Below are positions 9,911 to 18,068 of a stretch of DNA of 64,000 bases, piece after piece (position 1 is the first letter of the stretch; each line of letters begins with the position of its first letter). Both the position numbers and the translations under genes were made by a program. The stretch is from an uncultured Bacteroidales bacterium (GTDB lineage Bacteria > Bacteroidota > Bacteroidia > Bacteroidales > P3). A model generated the notes under the pieces. It was not told the DNA's origin and ran no database searches. It saw only the letters and a program-made list of their open reading frames with translations. The stretch is from NCBI GenBank assembly GCA_900316515.1, contig ONDE01000009.1, positions 31,723 through 95,722 on the forward strand, written 5' to 3'.

Positions 9911-9999
9911 CTTTTTAAGCAATTCACAATAAGGATTATTCCGTTGTGAAAACATTTCGGAGGGCGGGAGCAGCAATGCTCCCGTCGTCTGTTTTGATT
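9911..9999 (+). ncRNA. tracrRNA of the type II-C system
   Basis: Bases 9911-9930 (CTTTTTAAGCAATTCACAAT) are the reverse complement of repeat positions 1-20 except at two sites, and both differences give G-U wobble pairs, so the whole 20 nt can pair with crRNA. Next comes the AAGGATTATTCCG segment with CACAA/TTGTG complementarity, familiar from Bacteroidota tracrRNAs. A terminal hairpin CGGGAGCA-GCAA-TGCTCCCG (9965-9984) precedes a T-containing tail (GTCTGTTTTG). It is required for crRNA maturation and Cas9 loading. The 3' end is approximate. Confidence 0.9.
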
Positions 10000-10113
10000 G
10001 AAAAGAATGCTTGGGAGGTTTGGCGGTAATATTAACCCATTTTTCCTTAATATTTCAATCCAGATGGTTTGGCCATAGGGTAAACACCCATATAGGTGGC
10101 CTATTTCGACAGT

Positions 10114-10173
10114 ATTTCTTCAGTATTTCTTCAGTGTTTCTTCAGTGGATGACTGAAGAAACACTGAAGAAAT
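10114..10173. repeat. Inverted array of 11-bp units (copy 1 of a dispersed element)
   Basis: Three units RTTTCTTCAGT (10114-10146), a GGATG centre (10147-10151), then two units ACTGAAGAAAY (10152-10173) form a perfect 22-bp stem and more. The same element, inverted and slightly longer, lies at 51101-51178. The rest of 10000-10257 shows no gene. Confidence 0.85.
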
Positions 10174-10257
10174 AGCGGGAAGTGATTGAAAATCAGACGG
10201 TGTTTTCACGAGGTCTGGTTGCACCCTGGTCGCTCTGGTTGCGCAGGTTGCGCGGGG

Positions 10258-11247
10258 TTACAGCTTGACCAGGCGGTAGCGGGTGGTGCCGGTGCCGAGA
10301 CGCTCGGCATGGGTGATGATGTGGGTGCCGTGTTTCTTGTTGACGCGCTCCTGCAGGGGGGCGGCATCGTCGCCCTCGGTGTCGCTGTGGGTGAAGACGA
10401 GGTCGAGACAGGCCTTGTCGAGGGCCACGGGGTCGGTGGAGGCCAGGATGCCCACGTCTTTCATCTTGGGCGAGGCAGGGCGGCCCATGCAGTCGCAGTC
10501 GACCGAGAGGTTGTTCATGACATTGATGTAGACGATGTTGCGTCCCTCTTGTTTGAAGTAGCGCTGCACGGCGTCGGCAGCGGTGGCCATGCATTCGAGG
10601 AAGGCGTCCTGCTCGGCGGGTTTCCAGCGGCTGTCGGTCGCGCCGGCGGAATGGATGTAGAACTTGCCGCTGCGCGAGGCAACGCCGATGGAGAGGTTCT
10701 TCAGCGCGCCGCCGAAGCCGCCCATGGCGTGGCCTTTGAAGTGCGAGAGATCGATCATGAAGTCGTAGTTGGCCAGGTGGCTGCCCACCTCGTCGTAATT
10801 GATATAGGTGGTGTCCTGCACCGGCAGGCGCATGGTGCCTTCGGAGTCCATGATGTCCACGTTGCCGTAGCCGCGCTTGGCGATGGCCTTGCTGTGGCTC
10901 TTGGTCTTGGCACGGCGGGAGAGTGGATAGGCGGTGTTGCACTCGACAAGGGTGCCGTCGACGCGCTGCACCAGGGGCATGATGAGGGCGGGGTCGAGGT
11001 GGTTGCTGTGGCTCGACTCGCCGGTGCTTATCTTCACGGCCACGCGGCCTGAGGCTTCGACGCCAAGGGCTTCGTAGATGCGCACCAGGGCCTCGGGGCT
11101 GATTTCGTCGGTGAAATAGACCACCGCGCCGTCGTCGCCCATGGTGGGCACGTAGGGGACGGGGTTGGCGCCCTTTTGGGCGCAGGCTGTCAAAAGGCTG
11201 ATGGTGAGCGCTATGGCTGCTGTGAAATGTGGAAAGTTGTGTTTCAT
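10258..11247 (-). CDS. DUF362-family lipoprotein
   Basis: 329 aa. ATG at 11247 opens a lipoprotein signal (hydrophobic core then LTACAQ, lipidated Cys near residue 22), so it should be membrane anchored on the periplasmic side. The body matches the DUF362 family: VAVKISTGESSHSNHLDP, YDFMIDLSHFKGHAMGGFGGALKNLSIGVA and TDPVALDKACLDLV, where such proteins are often found next to a ferredoxin domain; none is present here. The reaction is unknown. A longer frame exists upstream, but a -7 box TACTTTTG at 11263-11256 sits just before this ATG, making this the likely start with a very short leader. Confidence 0.85.
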   Translation of the reverse strand: MKHNFPHFTAAIALTISLLTACAQKGANPVPYVPTMGDDGAVVYFTDEISPEALVRIYEALGVEASGRVAVKISTGESSHSNHLDPALIMPLVQRVDGTLVECNTAYPLSRRAKTKSHSKAIAKRGYGNVDIMDSEGTMRLPVQDTTYINYDEVGSHLANYDFMIDLSHFKGHAMGGFGGALKNLSIGVASRSGKFYIHSAGATDSRWKPAEQDAFLECMATAADAVQRYFKQEGRNIVYINVMNNLSVDCDCMGRPASPKMKDVGILASTDPVALDKACLDLVFTHSDTEGDDAAPLQERVNKKHGTHIITHAERLGTGTTRYRLVKL

Positions 11248-11360
11248 AATGGCGGCAAAAGTACGAATTAATTTCCTTTTTTCTTTTTTCACGAACAATA
11301 ATATTTCTAAATATTCGTTAAAAGGTCGATGGAAAATGTTTAACCAAAAACTATAAAACT

Positions 11361-12092
11361 ATGAAGATTACAAACAAAATGCTTGCTGAGTGCTTCGGCA
11401 CCTTCGTTCTCGTGCTGGGCGGCTGCGGTACCGCACTGTTCGGCCATGTGGGCTTCCTCGGCGTTGCCATTGCCTTCGGCCTCACGGTGATCGCCATGGC
11501 CTATGGCATCGGCCACGTGAGCGGCGCCCATCTGAACCCCGCCGTGTCGTTCGGCGTGTGGGTCAACGGCCGCATGAGCTTGAAAGACATGCTCCTCTAC
11601 TGGGTGAGCCAGATTGTCGGCGCCATCATCGCCGGCGCTGTCCTTTTCGGCATCTATAAAGCCGCCGGTCTCGGCGCCACGGGTGTCTTCGCCGCCAACG
11701 GCTATGGCGAGGCCTTCCAGGCCGCTACCGGCAATCCTGACTACCTCAACGTCTCGATGTGGGGCGCCTTCGCCGTCGAAGCTGTCCTGACCTTCATCTT
11801 CCTGATGGTGATCCTCGGCGCCACCGACGAGCGCAGCAACACCAAGGCCGCCGGCCTTGCCATCGGCCTCACGTTGACGCTCATCCACCTCGTCAGCATC
11901 CCGCTGACCAACACCAGTGTCAACCCCGCCCGCTCCATCAGCCAGGCCATCTTCAGCGACTGCGCCACCTGGAGCGCCTGCAGCCAGCTGTGGCTCTTCA
12001 TCGTCGCCCCGCTTGTGGGTGCCGCTGTGGCCGGTCTGTTCTACAAGTGCGTCTGCGGCGACTGCTGCTGCAAGAAGTGCAAGAAAGACTGA
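11361..12092 (+). CDS. aqpZ: Aquaporin Z-like water channel with cysteine-rich tail
   Basis: 243-aa inner-membrane MIP-family channel with six transmembrane helices and two re-entrant loops. Both NPA boxes are present: NPA at 59-61 (SGAHLNPAVSFG) and 188-190 (SVNPARSI, with the selectivity arginine at 191). The histidine of IGLTLTLIHLVSIP is consistent with the AqpZ water filter rather than a glycerol facilitator. The C-terminus is odd: KCVCGDCCCKKCKKD packs six cysteines into the last 14 residues on the cytoplasmic side, suggestive of metal or redox sensitivity (inference). The gene is divergent from the DUF362 gene and closed by the hairpin at 12150-12184. Confidence 0.93.
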   Translation: MKITNKMLAECFGTFVLVLGGCGTALFGHVGFLGVAIAFGLTVIAMAYGIGHVSGAHLNPAVSFGVWVNGRMSLKDMLLYWVSQIVGAIIAGAVLFGIYKAAGLGATGVFAANGYGEAFQAATGNPDYLNVSMWGAFAVEAVLTFIFLMVILGATDERSNTKAAGLAIGLTLTLIHLVSIPLTNTSVNPARSISQAIFSDCATWSACSQLWLFIVAPLVGAAVAGLFYKCVCGDCCCKKCKKD

Positions 12093-12149
12093 CGGAAGTG
12101 AAGAGTGAAGAGTGAAAAGTGAAAAGTGAAGAATGAAGAGTGAAGAGTG
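12093..12149. repeat. Low-complexity word repeat after aqpZ
   Basis: Intergenic run of GTGAAGA/GTGAAAA words (such as GAAGAGTGAAGAGTG). A second run of TTTTTAGTTTT words fills 12184-12237 on the other side of the terminator. Confidence 0.7.
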
Positions 12150-12184
12150 AAAGAGGCCGTCTCGATACGAGGCGGCCTCTTTAG
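12150..12184. terminator. Bidirectional terminator between aqpZ and mtaB
   Basis: AAAGAGGCCGTCTCG, loop ATA, CGAGGCGGCCTCTTT: a long stem (one non-Watson-Crick step) flanked by A and T runs, between convergent genes. Confidence 0.75.
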
Positions 12185-12234
12185 TTTTTGGTTTTTACTT
12201 TTTACTTTTTAGTTTTTAGTTTTTAGTTTTTAGT

Positions 12235-13551
12235 TTACACGTCGGCTGTCTCTTTGACGATGTTGTCGGGGGTGAGGGTTATCTCTTCGATGGTGTTGAC
12301 GAGGGTTTCGTCGTAGGGACGGCAGAGACGTATGTAGTTGTCGGTCCAGCCTTGCATGGTTTGATTGCTTGATTGCTTGTGGTGTGCCGTCGGCTCGGCC
12401 GACAATGCTTGATTGCTTGAGTGGGGTGTGGATTCCCAGAGGACGGGGCGGGTCTTGCCGAGCTGGGAGGATATGAATTCTTTATGTTTGCGCTCGCTGA
12501 GCTCGAGGAGGCGGGCGGTGTGCTCGCGGCGCACGGCGACGGGGATCTTCTCGCCCAGACGCAATGCTGCGGTGCCGGGGCGGTCGCTGTAGGTGAAGAC
12601 GTGGAGGTAGGAGATGGGCAGCGAGTCGATGAAGGAGAGCACCTTGGCGAATTCATCCTCGTTCTCGCCGTTGAAGCCTGCCATGACGTCGGCGGCGATG
12701 CAGGCGTCGGGCATGACGGACTTGATGCGCTCGAGTTTGGCGCGGTAGAGGGCGGTGTCGTAGCGGCGGTGCATGAGCTGCAGCACATGGTCGGAGCCAG
12801 CCTGCAGGGGTATGTGGAAGTGGGGCAGGAAGGCGCGGCTGTGGGCCACGAAGTCTATTATCTCGTCGGTGAGCAGGTTGGGTTCGATGCTGGAGATGCG
12901 GTAGCGCAGGATGCCCTCGACCTGGTCGAGACCGCGCAGCAGGTCGAGGAACGACTCGCCGTGGTGCTGGCCGAAGGTGCCTGTGTTGACGCCGGTGAGT
13001 ATCACCTCCTTGGAACCCGAGTCGGCGATGCGGCGGGCGGCGCAGAGGGTCTCCTCGATGGTGGCGGAACGCGAACGGCCGCGGGCGAAGGGGATGGCGC
13101 AGTAGGTGCAGAAGTAGTCGCAGCCGTCCTGTATCTTGAAGAAGGTGCGGGTGCGGTCGCCGGAGGAGGAGTATTGTAAGTTGAAAGTTGGAGGTTGAAC
13201 GTTGAAATCGGGGCGGAAGCCGTTGCGGACAATGTCGGGGAGCAGGTGCTTGCGGTCGTTGCCGAGGACGAGGGTGACGCCGGGGATGGCTTCGATTTCC
13301 TTGGCGGCGACTTGTGCGAAGCAGCCTATGACAGCTATCTGTGCATCGGGGTTCTTGCGGTGGGCCTGGTGGATGGCCGTGCGGCATTTTTTCTCGGCGA
13401 CGGCGGTGACGGTGCAGGTGTTGACGATGTAGAGGTCGGCCTGCTGGTTCCAGTCGACAATGGTATTGCCTTCTGCGGCGAGACGCCGCAGAAGGTCGGA
13501 GGTTTCAGCGAAGTTGAGTTTGCACCCGAGGGTGTGGGCGGCGATGGTCAT
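12235..13551 (-). CDS. mtaB: tRNA t6A37 C2-methylthiotransferase MtaB
   Basis: 438-aa radical-SAM enzyme converting t6A37 to ms2t6A37 in ANN-decoding tRNAs. The N-terminal MTTase domain has the cluster cysteines in TLGCKLN, NTCTVT and IGCFAQ; the radical SAM cluster is CDYFCTYC, followed by PFARGRSRS. Two segments are foreign to the family and are low-complexity words kept in frame: NVQPPTFNLQY before the radical SAM motif (13170-13208) and a SSNQ-rich stretch of about 20 residues near the C-terminus (12361-12420), next to the TRAM-like end. Starts 3 bp after the MORN gene stop; cotranscribed. Confidence 0.94.
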   Translation of the reverse strand: MTIAAHTLGCKLNFAETSDLLRRLAAEGNTIVDWNQQADLYIVNTCTVTAVAEKKCRTAIHQAHRKNPDAQIAVIGCFAQVAAKEIEAIPGVTLVLGNDRKHLLPDIVRNGFRPDFNVQPPTFNLQYSSSGDRTRTFFKIQDGCDYFCTYCAIPFARGRSRSATIEETLCAARRIADSGSKEVILTGVNTGTFGQHHGESFLDLLRGLDQVEGILRYRISSIEPNLLTDEIIDFVAHSRAFLPHFHIPLQAGSDHVLQLMHRRYDTALYRAKLERIKSVMPDACIAADVMAGFNGENEDEFAKVLSFIDSLPISYLHVFTYSDRPGTAALRLGEKIPVAVRREHTARLLELSERKHKEFISSQLGKTRPVLWESTPHSSNQALSAEPTAHHKQSSNQTMQGWTDNYIRLCRPYDETLVNTIEEITLTPDNIVKETADV

Positions 13552-13554
13552 AGG

Positions 13555-14595
13555 TCAGTCGCCTAACATCTTGTCGAGCGGGGAGTCGTCTTCGAACTTG
13601 CGGCTGCGGACCATCTTGATGCCGTCCTCGTCGGGGTAGATGGCGAAGTCGGGCTGGGGCTCGAGGAGCAGTATCTCGCGGCCTTCGCGGTCTTTGCCGA
13701 TGCCCTGCACGCAGTGGCGCGACACGAGGACGCGGCCTTTGCGGTTGGCATAGTCGAAGAGCTCGTTGCCGAGACGGTCGTAGACGACCTCGGAGTTCTC
13801 GTTGGTGACCTTCTTGGTGCCGTCCTTGAGGAAGATGACCACTTTGGCCTTGCCCTGCGGGGCGAGGCAGGCGATGTCGAAGATGGAGACGAACTCCTCG
13901 TTGGGGGTGAGGAGGCGTATGCGGCGGTCGGCGAGGGTGCCGTGGTTCCAGGTCTCGTCGATGGTGAGTTTACGGTCTTCGAAGTACTGGTAGGAGCCGT
14001 TCTTGAAGCCGTCGGTGTAGTGGCCGTCGCGGACTAGGAGGCCGTTGTCATCGTATTCAACGAGGCGTCCTTCGAGGCCGCCGTTGACGTAGGTGCCGGT
14101 GATGTAGCCTTTTTCGCCGATGCGTTTCCACCAGCGGCCGTGGCGGTGGTTGTTGGCCCAGGTGGCCACTTCGGCGGTGTCGCCCTTGGAGGTGAAGATG
14201 ACGTGGGTGCCGTGCTTGACGCCCATCTTATATTCGGCCTTTTTCACGAGGCGGCCGTCTTCGGCGAAGAACTCCCACTGGCCGTCGCGATTGCGCTGGT
14301 TGTAGATGCCGCGGGCCAGGAGGTGGCCCTGCTCGTCGTAGGCTTCGTGGTTGCAGATGCGGCCGGGGGTGGTGTAGGTGTTGCGGATGCGGACGGTGCC
14401 GTCGGAGTAATAGTAGGTGAAGGTGCCGGTCTCGAGGCCGTCGACGAAGTTGCCCTCGTAGATCTTGGAGCCGTCCTTGTCGGTGCGCACCCAGTGGCCC
14501 TGGCGGCGGCCCTGCTTGTCGATTTTGTTCTGTGCCACAGCGCCGACAGAGTTCAGCAACAAGGTGGCGGCGAGGAGGAAAAGAGTTCTTTTCAT
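13555..14595 (-). CDS. Exported MORN-repeat protein
   Basis: 346 aa with a signal peptide (MKRTLFLLAATLLLNSVGAVAQ). The mature protein has a ladder of about eight MORN/YwqK-type repeats: YEGNFVDGLETGTFTYYYSDG, ARGIYNQRNRDGQWEFF, AEYKMGVKHGTHVIF, ITGTYVNGGLEGRLVEY and RDGHYTDGFKNGSYQYF, between residues 30 and 215. A charged C-terminal region has no recognised domain. MORN repeats are beta-hairpin scaffolds; the function is unknown. First gene of a two-gene operon with mtaB, 3 bp apart; no functional link is evident. Confidence 0.85.
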   Translation of the reverse strand: MKRTLFLLAATLLLNSVGAVAQNKIDKQGRRQGHWVRTDKDGSKIYEGNFVDGLETGTFTYYYSDGTVRIRNTYTTPGRICNHEAYDEQGHLLARGIYNQRNRDGQWEFFAEDGRLVKKAEYKMGVKHGTHVIFTSKGDTAEVATWANNHRHGRWWKRIGEKGYITGTYVNGGLEGRLVEYDDNGLLVRDGHYTDGFKNGSYQYFEDRKLTIDETWNHGTLADRRIRLLTPNEEFVSIFDIACLAPQGKAKVVIFLKDGTKKVTNENSEVVYDRLGNELFDYANRKGRVLVSRHCVQGIGKDREGREILLLEPQPDFAIYPDEDGIKMVRSRKFEDDSPLDKMLGD

Positions 14596-14695
14596 TGCTT
14601 GGATGTTTGAATGCTTGAATGCAAGAAAACGTGCTATTATTTGTTTGAGTAACGAGGTTTTATATAATTTATTTTAGTATGTGGAAAAAAAGATG

Positions 14696-14703
14696 TATTT
14701 TTG
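14696..14703 (+). promoter_or_regulatory. -7 box upstream of the membrane protein and CDP-polyol genes
   Basis: TATTTTTG matches TAnnTTTG; the -33 position shows only a weak TTTT. The start would be about 20 nt before the ATG at 14728. Confidence 0.5.
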
Positions 14704-14727
14704 CAATTGTTTTAATAAATACAGAAG

Positions 14728-15219
14728 ATGAATACTATGGTGAAAACAAGGGCCATTGGCCGATATGCCATTATGGATGCCGCGCTGATAGCAGCGGCGT
14801 GTCTGATACCTGCTGTGTCGCACCTGACGGCGCTGCCGCTGTATATGCTGAACCCGATGCTGGCGCTGCTGCTGGCGGGTATGCTGCTCGGCAAAGACTG
14901 GCGCAATGCGCTGGTGCTGGCGGTGCTGATGCCGGCAGTGAACTGCCTTGTGGCCGGTATGCCTACAGCCGCCAAGATGGTGTGCATGGTGGCCGAGTTG
15001 GCCACTGTGGCGGGCTTGTTCCACCTGCTGTCGCGCCGTTGGGCGGTATTGCCGAGTGTGTTGGTCTCCATATTGGCCGCCAAGGTCGTCTACTACGCCC
15101 TGAAGGCCGTGGTGATTGCCCCCGCTGTGCTCATTGGCACCGCCTGGTGGATGCAGCTGGGCGCCGTGGTGCTGTGGGGTGGGGTGTTCGCTGCGCTCAA
15201 TGTGAGACGTGAAAGGTGA
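14728..15219 (+). CDS. Small integral membrane protein, ECF-transporter S-component-like
   Basis: 163 aa, almost entirely hydrophobic, with five or six transmembrane helices. The pattern LNPMLALLLAGMLLGKDW, then NCLVAGMPTAAKMVCMVAELATVAGLF, resembles substrate-binding (S) subunits of energy-coupling-factor vitamin transporters, which use a shared ATPase module encoded elsewhere. No substrate can be named. It precedes the cytidylyltransferase gene by 58 bp of AGAATTTAG-type words, so membership of that operon is uncertain. Confidence 0.55.
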   Translation: MNTMVKTRAIGRYAIMDAALIAAACLIPAVSHLTALPLYMLNPMLALLLAGMLLGKDWRNALVLAVLMPAVNCLVAGMPTAAKMVCMVAELATVAGLFHLLSRRWAVLPSVLVSILAAKVVYYALKAVVIAPAVLIGTAWWMQLGAVVLWGGVFAALNVRRER

Positions 15220-15277
15220 GACGTGAGAGTTGAAAAAGACTTGGAAATCAGAATTTAGAATTTAGAAATCAGAGATT

Positions 15278-15961
15278 ATGTATACTTTGTTGTTCCTTTC
15301 GGGTGGTACTGGGAGCCGAATGCATAATGCAACTCCGAAGCAGTACCTGCTGTTGGCTGGAAAGCCTGTGATTATGCATATTCTGGAGAGGGTGGATTTG
15401 ATAGATGCCATAAAAGACGTGGTAGTGGTGTGCGCCAAGGAGTATGAGGCTCCGATAGGGCTGATGCTGAGCCAGTATGGAGTGAAGAAACCGGTGAGGT
15501 TCGCCCCCGCCGGCGCCACACGACAGGAATCGGTACGCAACGGATTGGCGTTGGTGGAAGAGGAAGATGTGATAGTGCACGAGGCGGCACGTCCGTTTGT
15601 CAAGACAGAGGATTTCGAGCGGTTGATTGCCGTGAAGGAGAGGAACGCGACGCTAGGATACAGCATACCTTTTTCGGTGTTGAAGGGTCACGAGTATGTG
15701 GAGGGTTTGACTGAGAGGTCGGAGCTGGTGAATGTGCAGCTGCCGCAGAAGTTTGAGACGCGCCTGCTGAAGGAGGCTCACGAGAAGGCCGCCGCGGAGG
15801 GACGCGAGTTTACGGAGGATGCGGGCATGATTTACCTCTATCATCCCGAGGTTCCTATAAAGGTTGTTGAGGGCATGGACTATGATCTGAAGCTGACCAC
15901 CAGAATAGACATGTTGGCTGGTGAGCAGATATACAGAGAGGTGTTCAGCGGGAGGAAGTAG
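15278..15961 (+). CDS. IspD/TarI-family cytidylyltransferase (likely polyol-phosphate)
   Basis: 227-aa GT-A fold nucleotidyltransferase that joins CTP to a sugar- or polyol-phosphate. LFLSGGTGSRM (8-18) followed by PKQYLLLAGKPVI is the CTP-binding signature, and TRQESVRNGL and VIVHEAARPF match IspD/TarI. Family alone does not separate 2-C-methylerythritol 4-phosphate from ribitol 5-phosphate. The following SDR and CDP-glycerol phosphotransferase-like genes favour a TarI/Bcs1-type role making CDP-ribitol or a related CDP-polyol. A canonical ispD may exist elsewhere in the genome; if not, this could be the isoprenoid enzyme. Confidence 0.8.
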   Translation: MYTLLFLSGGTGSRMHNATPKQYLLLAGKPVIMHILERVDLIDAIKDVVVVCAKEYEAPIGLMLSQYGVKKPVRFAPAGATRQESVRNGLALVEEEDVIVHEAARPFVKTEDFERLIAVKERNATLGYSIPFSVLKGHEYVEGLTERSELVNVQLPQKFETRLLKEAHEKAAAEGREFTEDAGMIYLYHPEVPIKVVEGMDYDLKLTTRIDMLAGEQIYREVFSGRK

Positions 15962-15985
15962 TTTACGGATTACAGATTATCGTTT

Positions 15986-16702
15986 ATGAGGACTTGTATC
16001 ATTACAGGAATAGGATCGGGCATCGGCAAGGCTACGGCCATCATGCTTGCCGAGAGGGGCTATTATGACAGCTATGCACTGATAGGAAGAAACGATGCGG
16101 AGATGCGCGTCACACAGGAGGAGATGCAGAAGCACCTGCCCGAGGGCAGCACAAAGGTGTATCATATCGATCTCTCAAATCCAGAGCAGATACCCGAGGT
16201 TGTGAAGGCAGTGGACGCCGACATGGGAGGGATTGACGCGTTGCTGAACATAGCAGGCTATACGGACCCACAGCCGTTGCTGACGACGACGCTGGAGAGT
16301 TTCGAGTTGACGTACAAAGTGAATGTCTTTGCTCCGTTCATGTTCATGAGGGAGTGTGTGAAGTATATGCGCCAGAGGGGTGGCAAGATATTGAATGTTG
16401 CCTCGACGGCAGGAATGACTCCACGGCCCGGCTGGTTGAGCTATGCCTCGTCGAAGGCGGCTGTGATATCGATGTCGGAGACGTTGACGGCCGAGTTGTC
16501 GGAGTACGGCATAATGGTGTACTGTGTGTCGCCGGGACGTTGTGCCACGAAGTTGAGGAAGCGCTTGGCTCCGGACGAGGACCCGACGACTATCATGCAG
16601 CCAGCCGAGGTGGCGGAAGTGATATGCAACCTGATGAATCCAGAGGAGCGTTGCCTCGATGGTCAGAATATCATTATCAGGAAGCAAATGAAGAAGAATT
16701 AA
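15986..16702 (+). CDS. Short-chain dehydrogenase, TarJ-like half of a Bcs1-type pair
   Basis: 238-aa NAD(P)-dependent oxidoreductase. The Rossmann motif TGIGSGIG (7-14), NIAGY, and catalytic Tyr/Lys of YASSK are present, with the serine at VASTAG. The segment CVSPGRCATKLRKRLAPDEDP resembles the SDR domain fused to a cytidylyltransferase in Bcs1-like proteins, which reduces ribulose 5-phosphate to ribitol 5-phosphate. Here the two activities are on separate adjacent genes 24 bp apart. Substrate assignment is inference from context. Confidence 0.8.
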   Translation: MRTCIITGIGSGIGKATAIMLAERGYYDSYALIGRNDAEMRVTQEEMQKHLPEGSTKVYHIDLSNPEQIPEVVKAVDADMGGIDALLNIAGYTDPQPLLTTTLESFELTYKVNVFAPFMFMRECVKYMRQRGGKILNVASTAGMTPRPGWLSYASSKAAVISMSETLTAELSEYGIMVYCVSPGRCATKLRKRLAPDEDPTTIMQPAEVAEVICNLMNPEERCLDGQNIIIRKQMKKN

Positions 16703-16724
16703 AACATTGTTTTTTGGGGGAAAG

Positions 16725-18068
16725 ATGAAGCTGCTGGATACATTGAAGAAGATGAATGTGGAGTCGCCGTTGATATACGAGTTCCGCATATTGTTTCATT
16801 ATCCAGACGTTATACGGACGCATGTGCCGTTTCTGTACCGATGGTGGATAAAGTGTGCGAGAAAACGAACCCTGCGGGGTACGAGAAAGCTGCAGGGCAA
16901 GGAGCGTCTGGAGGTGGCTTTCATACTGGCGGTGCCGGGGATGTGGAAGCTGGACTATGTGTTCAAGGCGATGCAGGAGAGCGAGAGGTACCACCCATAT
17001 ATAGTGATTATACCGTACACGGTGTTCAAGAACTACTCGGAAGAGGAGAATGAGAAGACTATCCGCAGGACTGCGGAGTTTGCGAAGGAGAGGGGGTTCG
17101 AATATGTGATACCGCGCGACGAGAAGACGGGGAAGTGGATAGACATAAAGAAGACGCTGAACCCCGACATAGTCTTCTTCACCTGTCCGTACAAGGATAT
17201 GGAGAGGAAGTACCATGCGTACCATTTTGTTGACAGGCTGACGTGCTATGTGTCGTATGGTTTCACGTCGATGAAGCTCTTCAAGAACAATTTCGACAAA
17301 CTGGCCATCAACATGGCTGGATGTTATTTCCTGGAGACACCGATACACAAGCGTTTCGCTGAGCAGTATAGCCACGCAAAGGGTAGGAACTGCTATGTGA
17401 CGGGCTATCCGGGATGCGAGGTGTACCTGCATGAGGACTATCGCCCCGTGGAGGTATGGCGGAAGCAGGAGGTGGAGAAGAAGCGCATTATCTGGGCTCC
17501 GCACCACACCATCGAGGGAACATTCAGCGTGTCTACGTTCCTGGATGTATGCGACACGATGGTTGAGGTGGCGGAGAAATACGCCGACAGGGTGCAGTTT
17601 GCCTTCAAGCCCCATCAGTTTTTGAAGTTCAAGTTGATAGAGATGTGGGGAGCCGAGCGCACAGAGGAATACTATCGTCGCTGGAAGGAGATGCCAAACT
17701 GCCAGCTGGTGGAGGATGACTATAAGGATCTATTTATAGGCTCGGACGCCATGATGCACGACAGCTGCAGCTTTACTACGGAGTATCTGTACCAGCGCAA
17801 GCCTGTGATGTACCTGCTGAAGAATAACCCACAGGAGGTGTTCAACGATTTCGGCATAATGTCGTTCGAGCAGCACTATCATGGCCGCACGCGGGAGGAG
17901 ATAGAGCATTTCATAGAGGATGTGGTGCTCGCCGGCAACGACCCGAAGAAGGCGGGCAGAGAGCAGTTCTTCGAGCAGTACCTCGGCCCTTACAATGGCG
18001 CGCTGCCATCGGAAAATATCATTAAAGTCATTGAGAGCTTGATTGAGGGCAACGACCCCAATGCTTAA
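16725..18068 (+). CDS. CDP-glycerol/CDP-ribitol phosphotransferase-like protein
   Basis: 447 aa, TagB/TagF/TarL-like glycerophosphotransferase fold. The family signatures are WAPHHTIEGTFS (about 255), FAFKPHQ (about 290) and the nucleotide-binding HDSCSFTTEYLYQRKPVMYL (about 345-364). It should transfer a polyol-phosphate from a CDP donor to a glycan acceptor at the cytoplasmic face. ATG at 16725, preceded by GGGGGAAAG, is preferred over an upstream TTG. With the two preceding genes it makes a self-contained make-and-transfer set. Its stop overlaps that of the convergent glycosyltransferase gene in a shared TTAA. Confidence 0.85.
   Translation: MKLLDTLKKMNVESPLIYEFRILFHYPDVIRTHVPFLYRWWIKCARKRTLRGTRKLQGKERLEVAFILAVPGMWKLDYVFKAMQESERYHPYIVIIPYTVFKNYSEEENEKTIRRTAEFAKERGFEYVIPRDEKTGKWIDIKKTLNPDIVFFTCPYKDMERKYHAYHFVDRLTCYVSYGFTSMKLFKNNFDKLAINMAGCYFLETPIHKRFAEQYSHAKGRNCYVTGYPGCEVYLHEDYRPVEVWRKQEVEKKRIIWAPHHTIEGTFSVSTFLDVCDTMVEVAEKYADRVQFAFKPHQFLKFKLIEMWGAERTEEYYRRWKEMPNCQLVEDDYKDLFIGSDAMMHDSCSFTTEYLYQRKPVMYLLKNNPQEVFNDFGIMSFEQHYHGRTREEIEHFIEDVVLAGNDPKKAGREQFFEQYLGPYNGALPSENIIKVIESLIEGNDPNA

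Noticed and set aside
16707..16724. TTG start adding six residues to the CDP-polyol phosphotransferase
   Set aside because: ATG at 16725 has a purine-rich GGGGGAAAG immediately upstream and the family begins with a similar length N-terminus.
18065..18068. Overlapping convergent stop codons (TTAA) as a regulatory device
   Set aside because: A 4-bp palindromic overlap of two stops is easily accidental in a compact genome.
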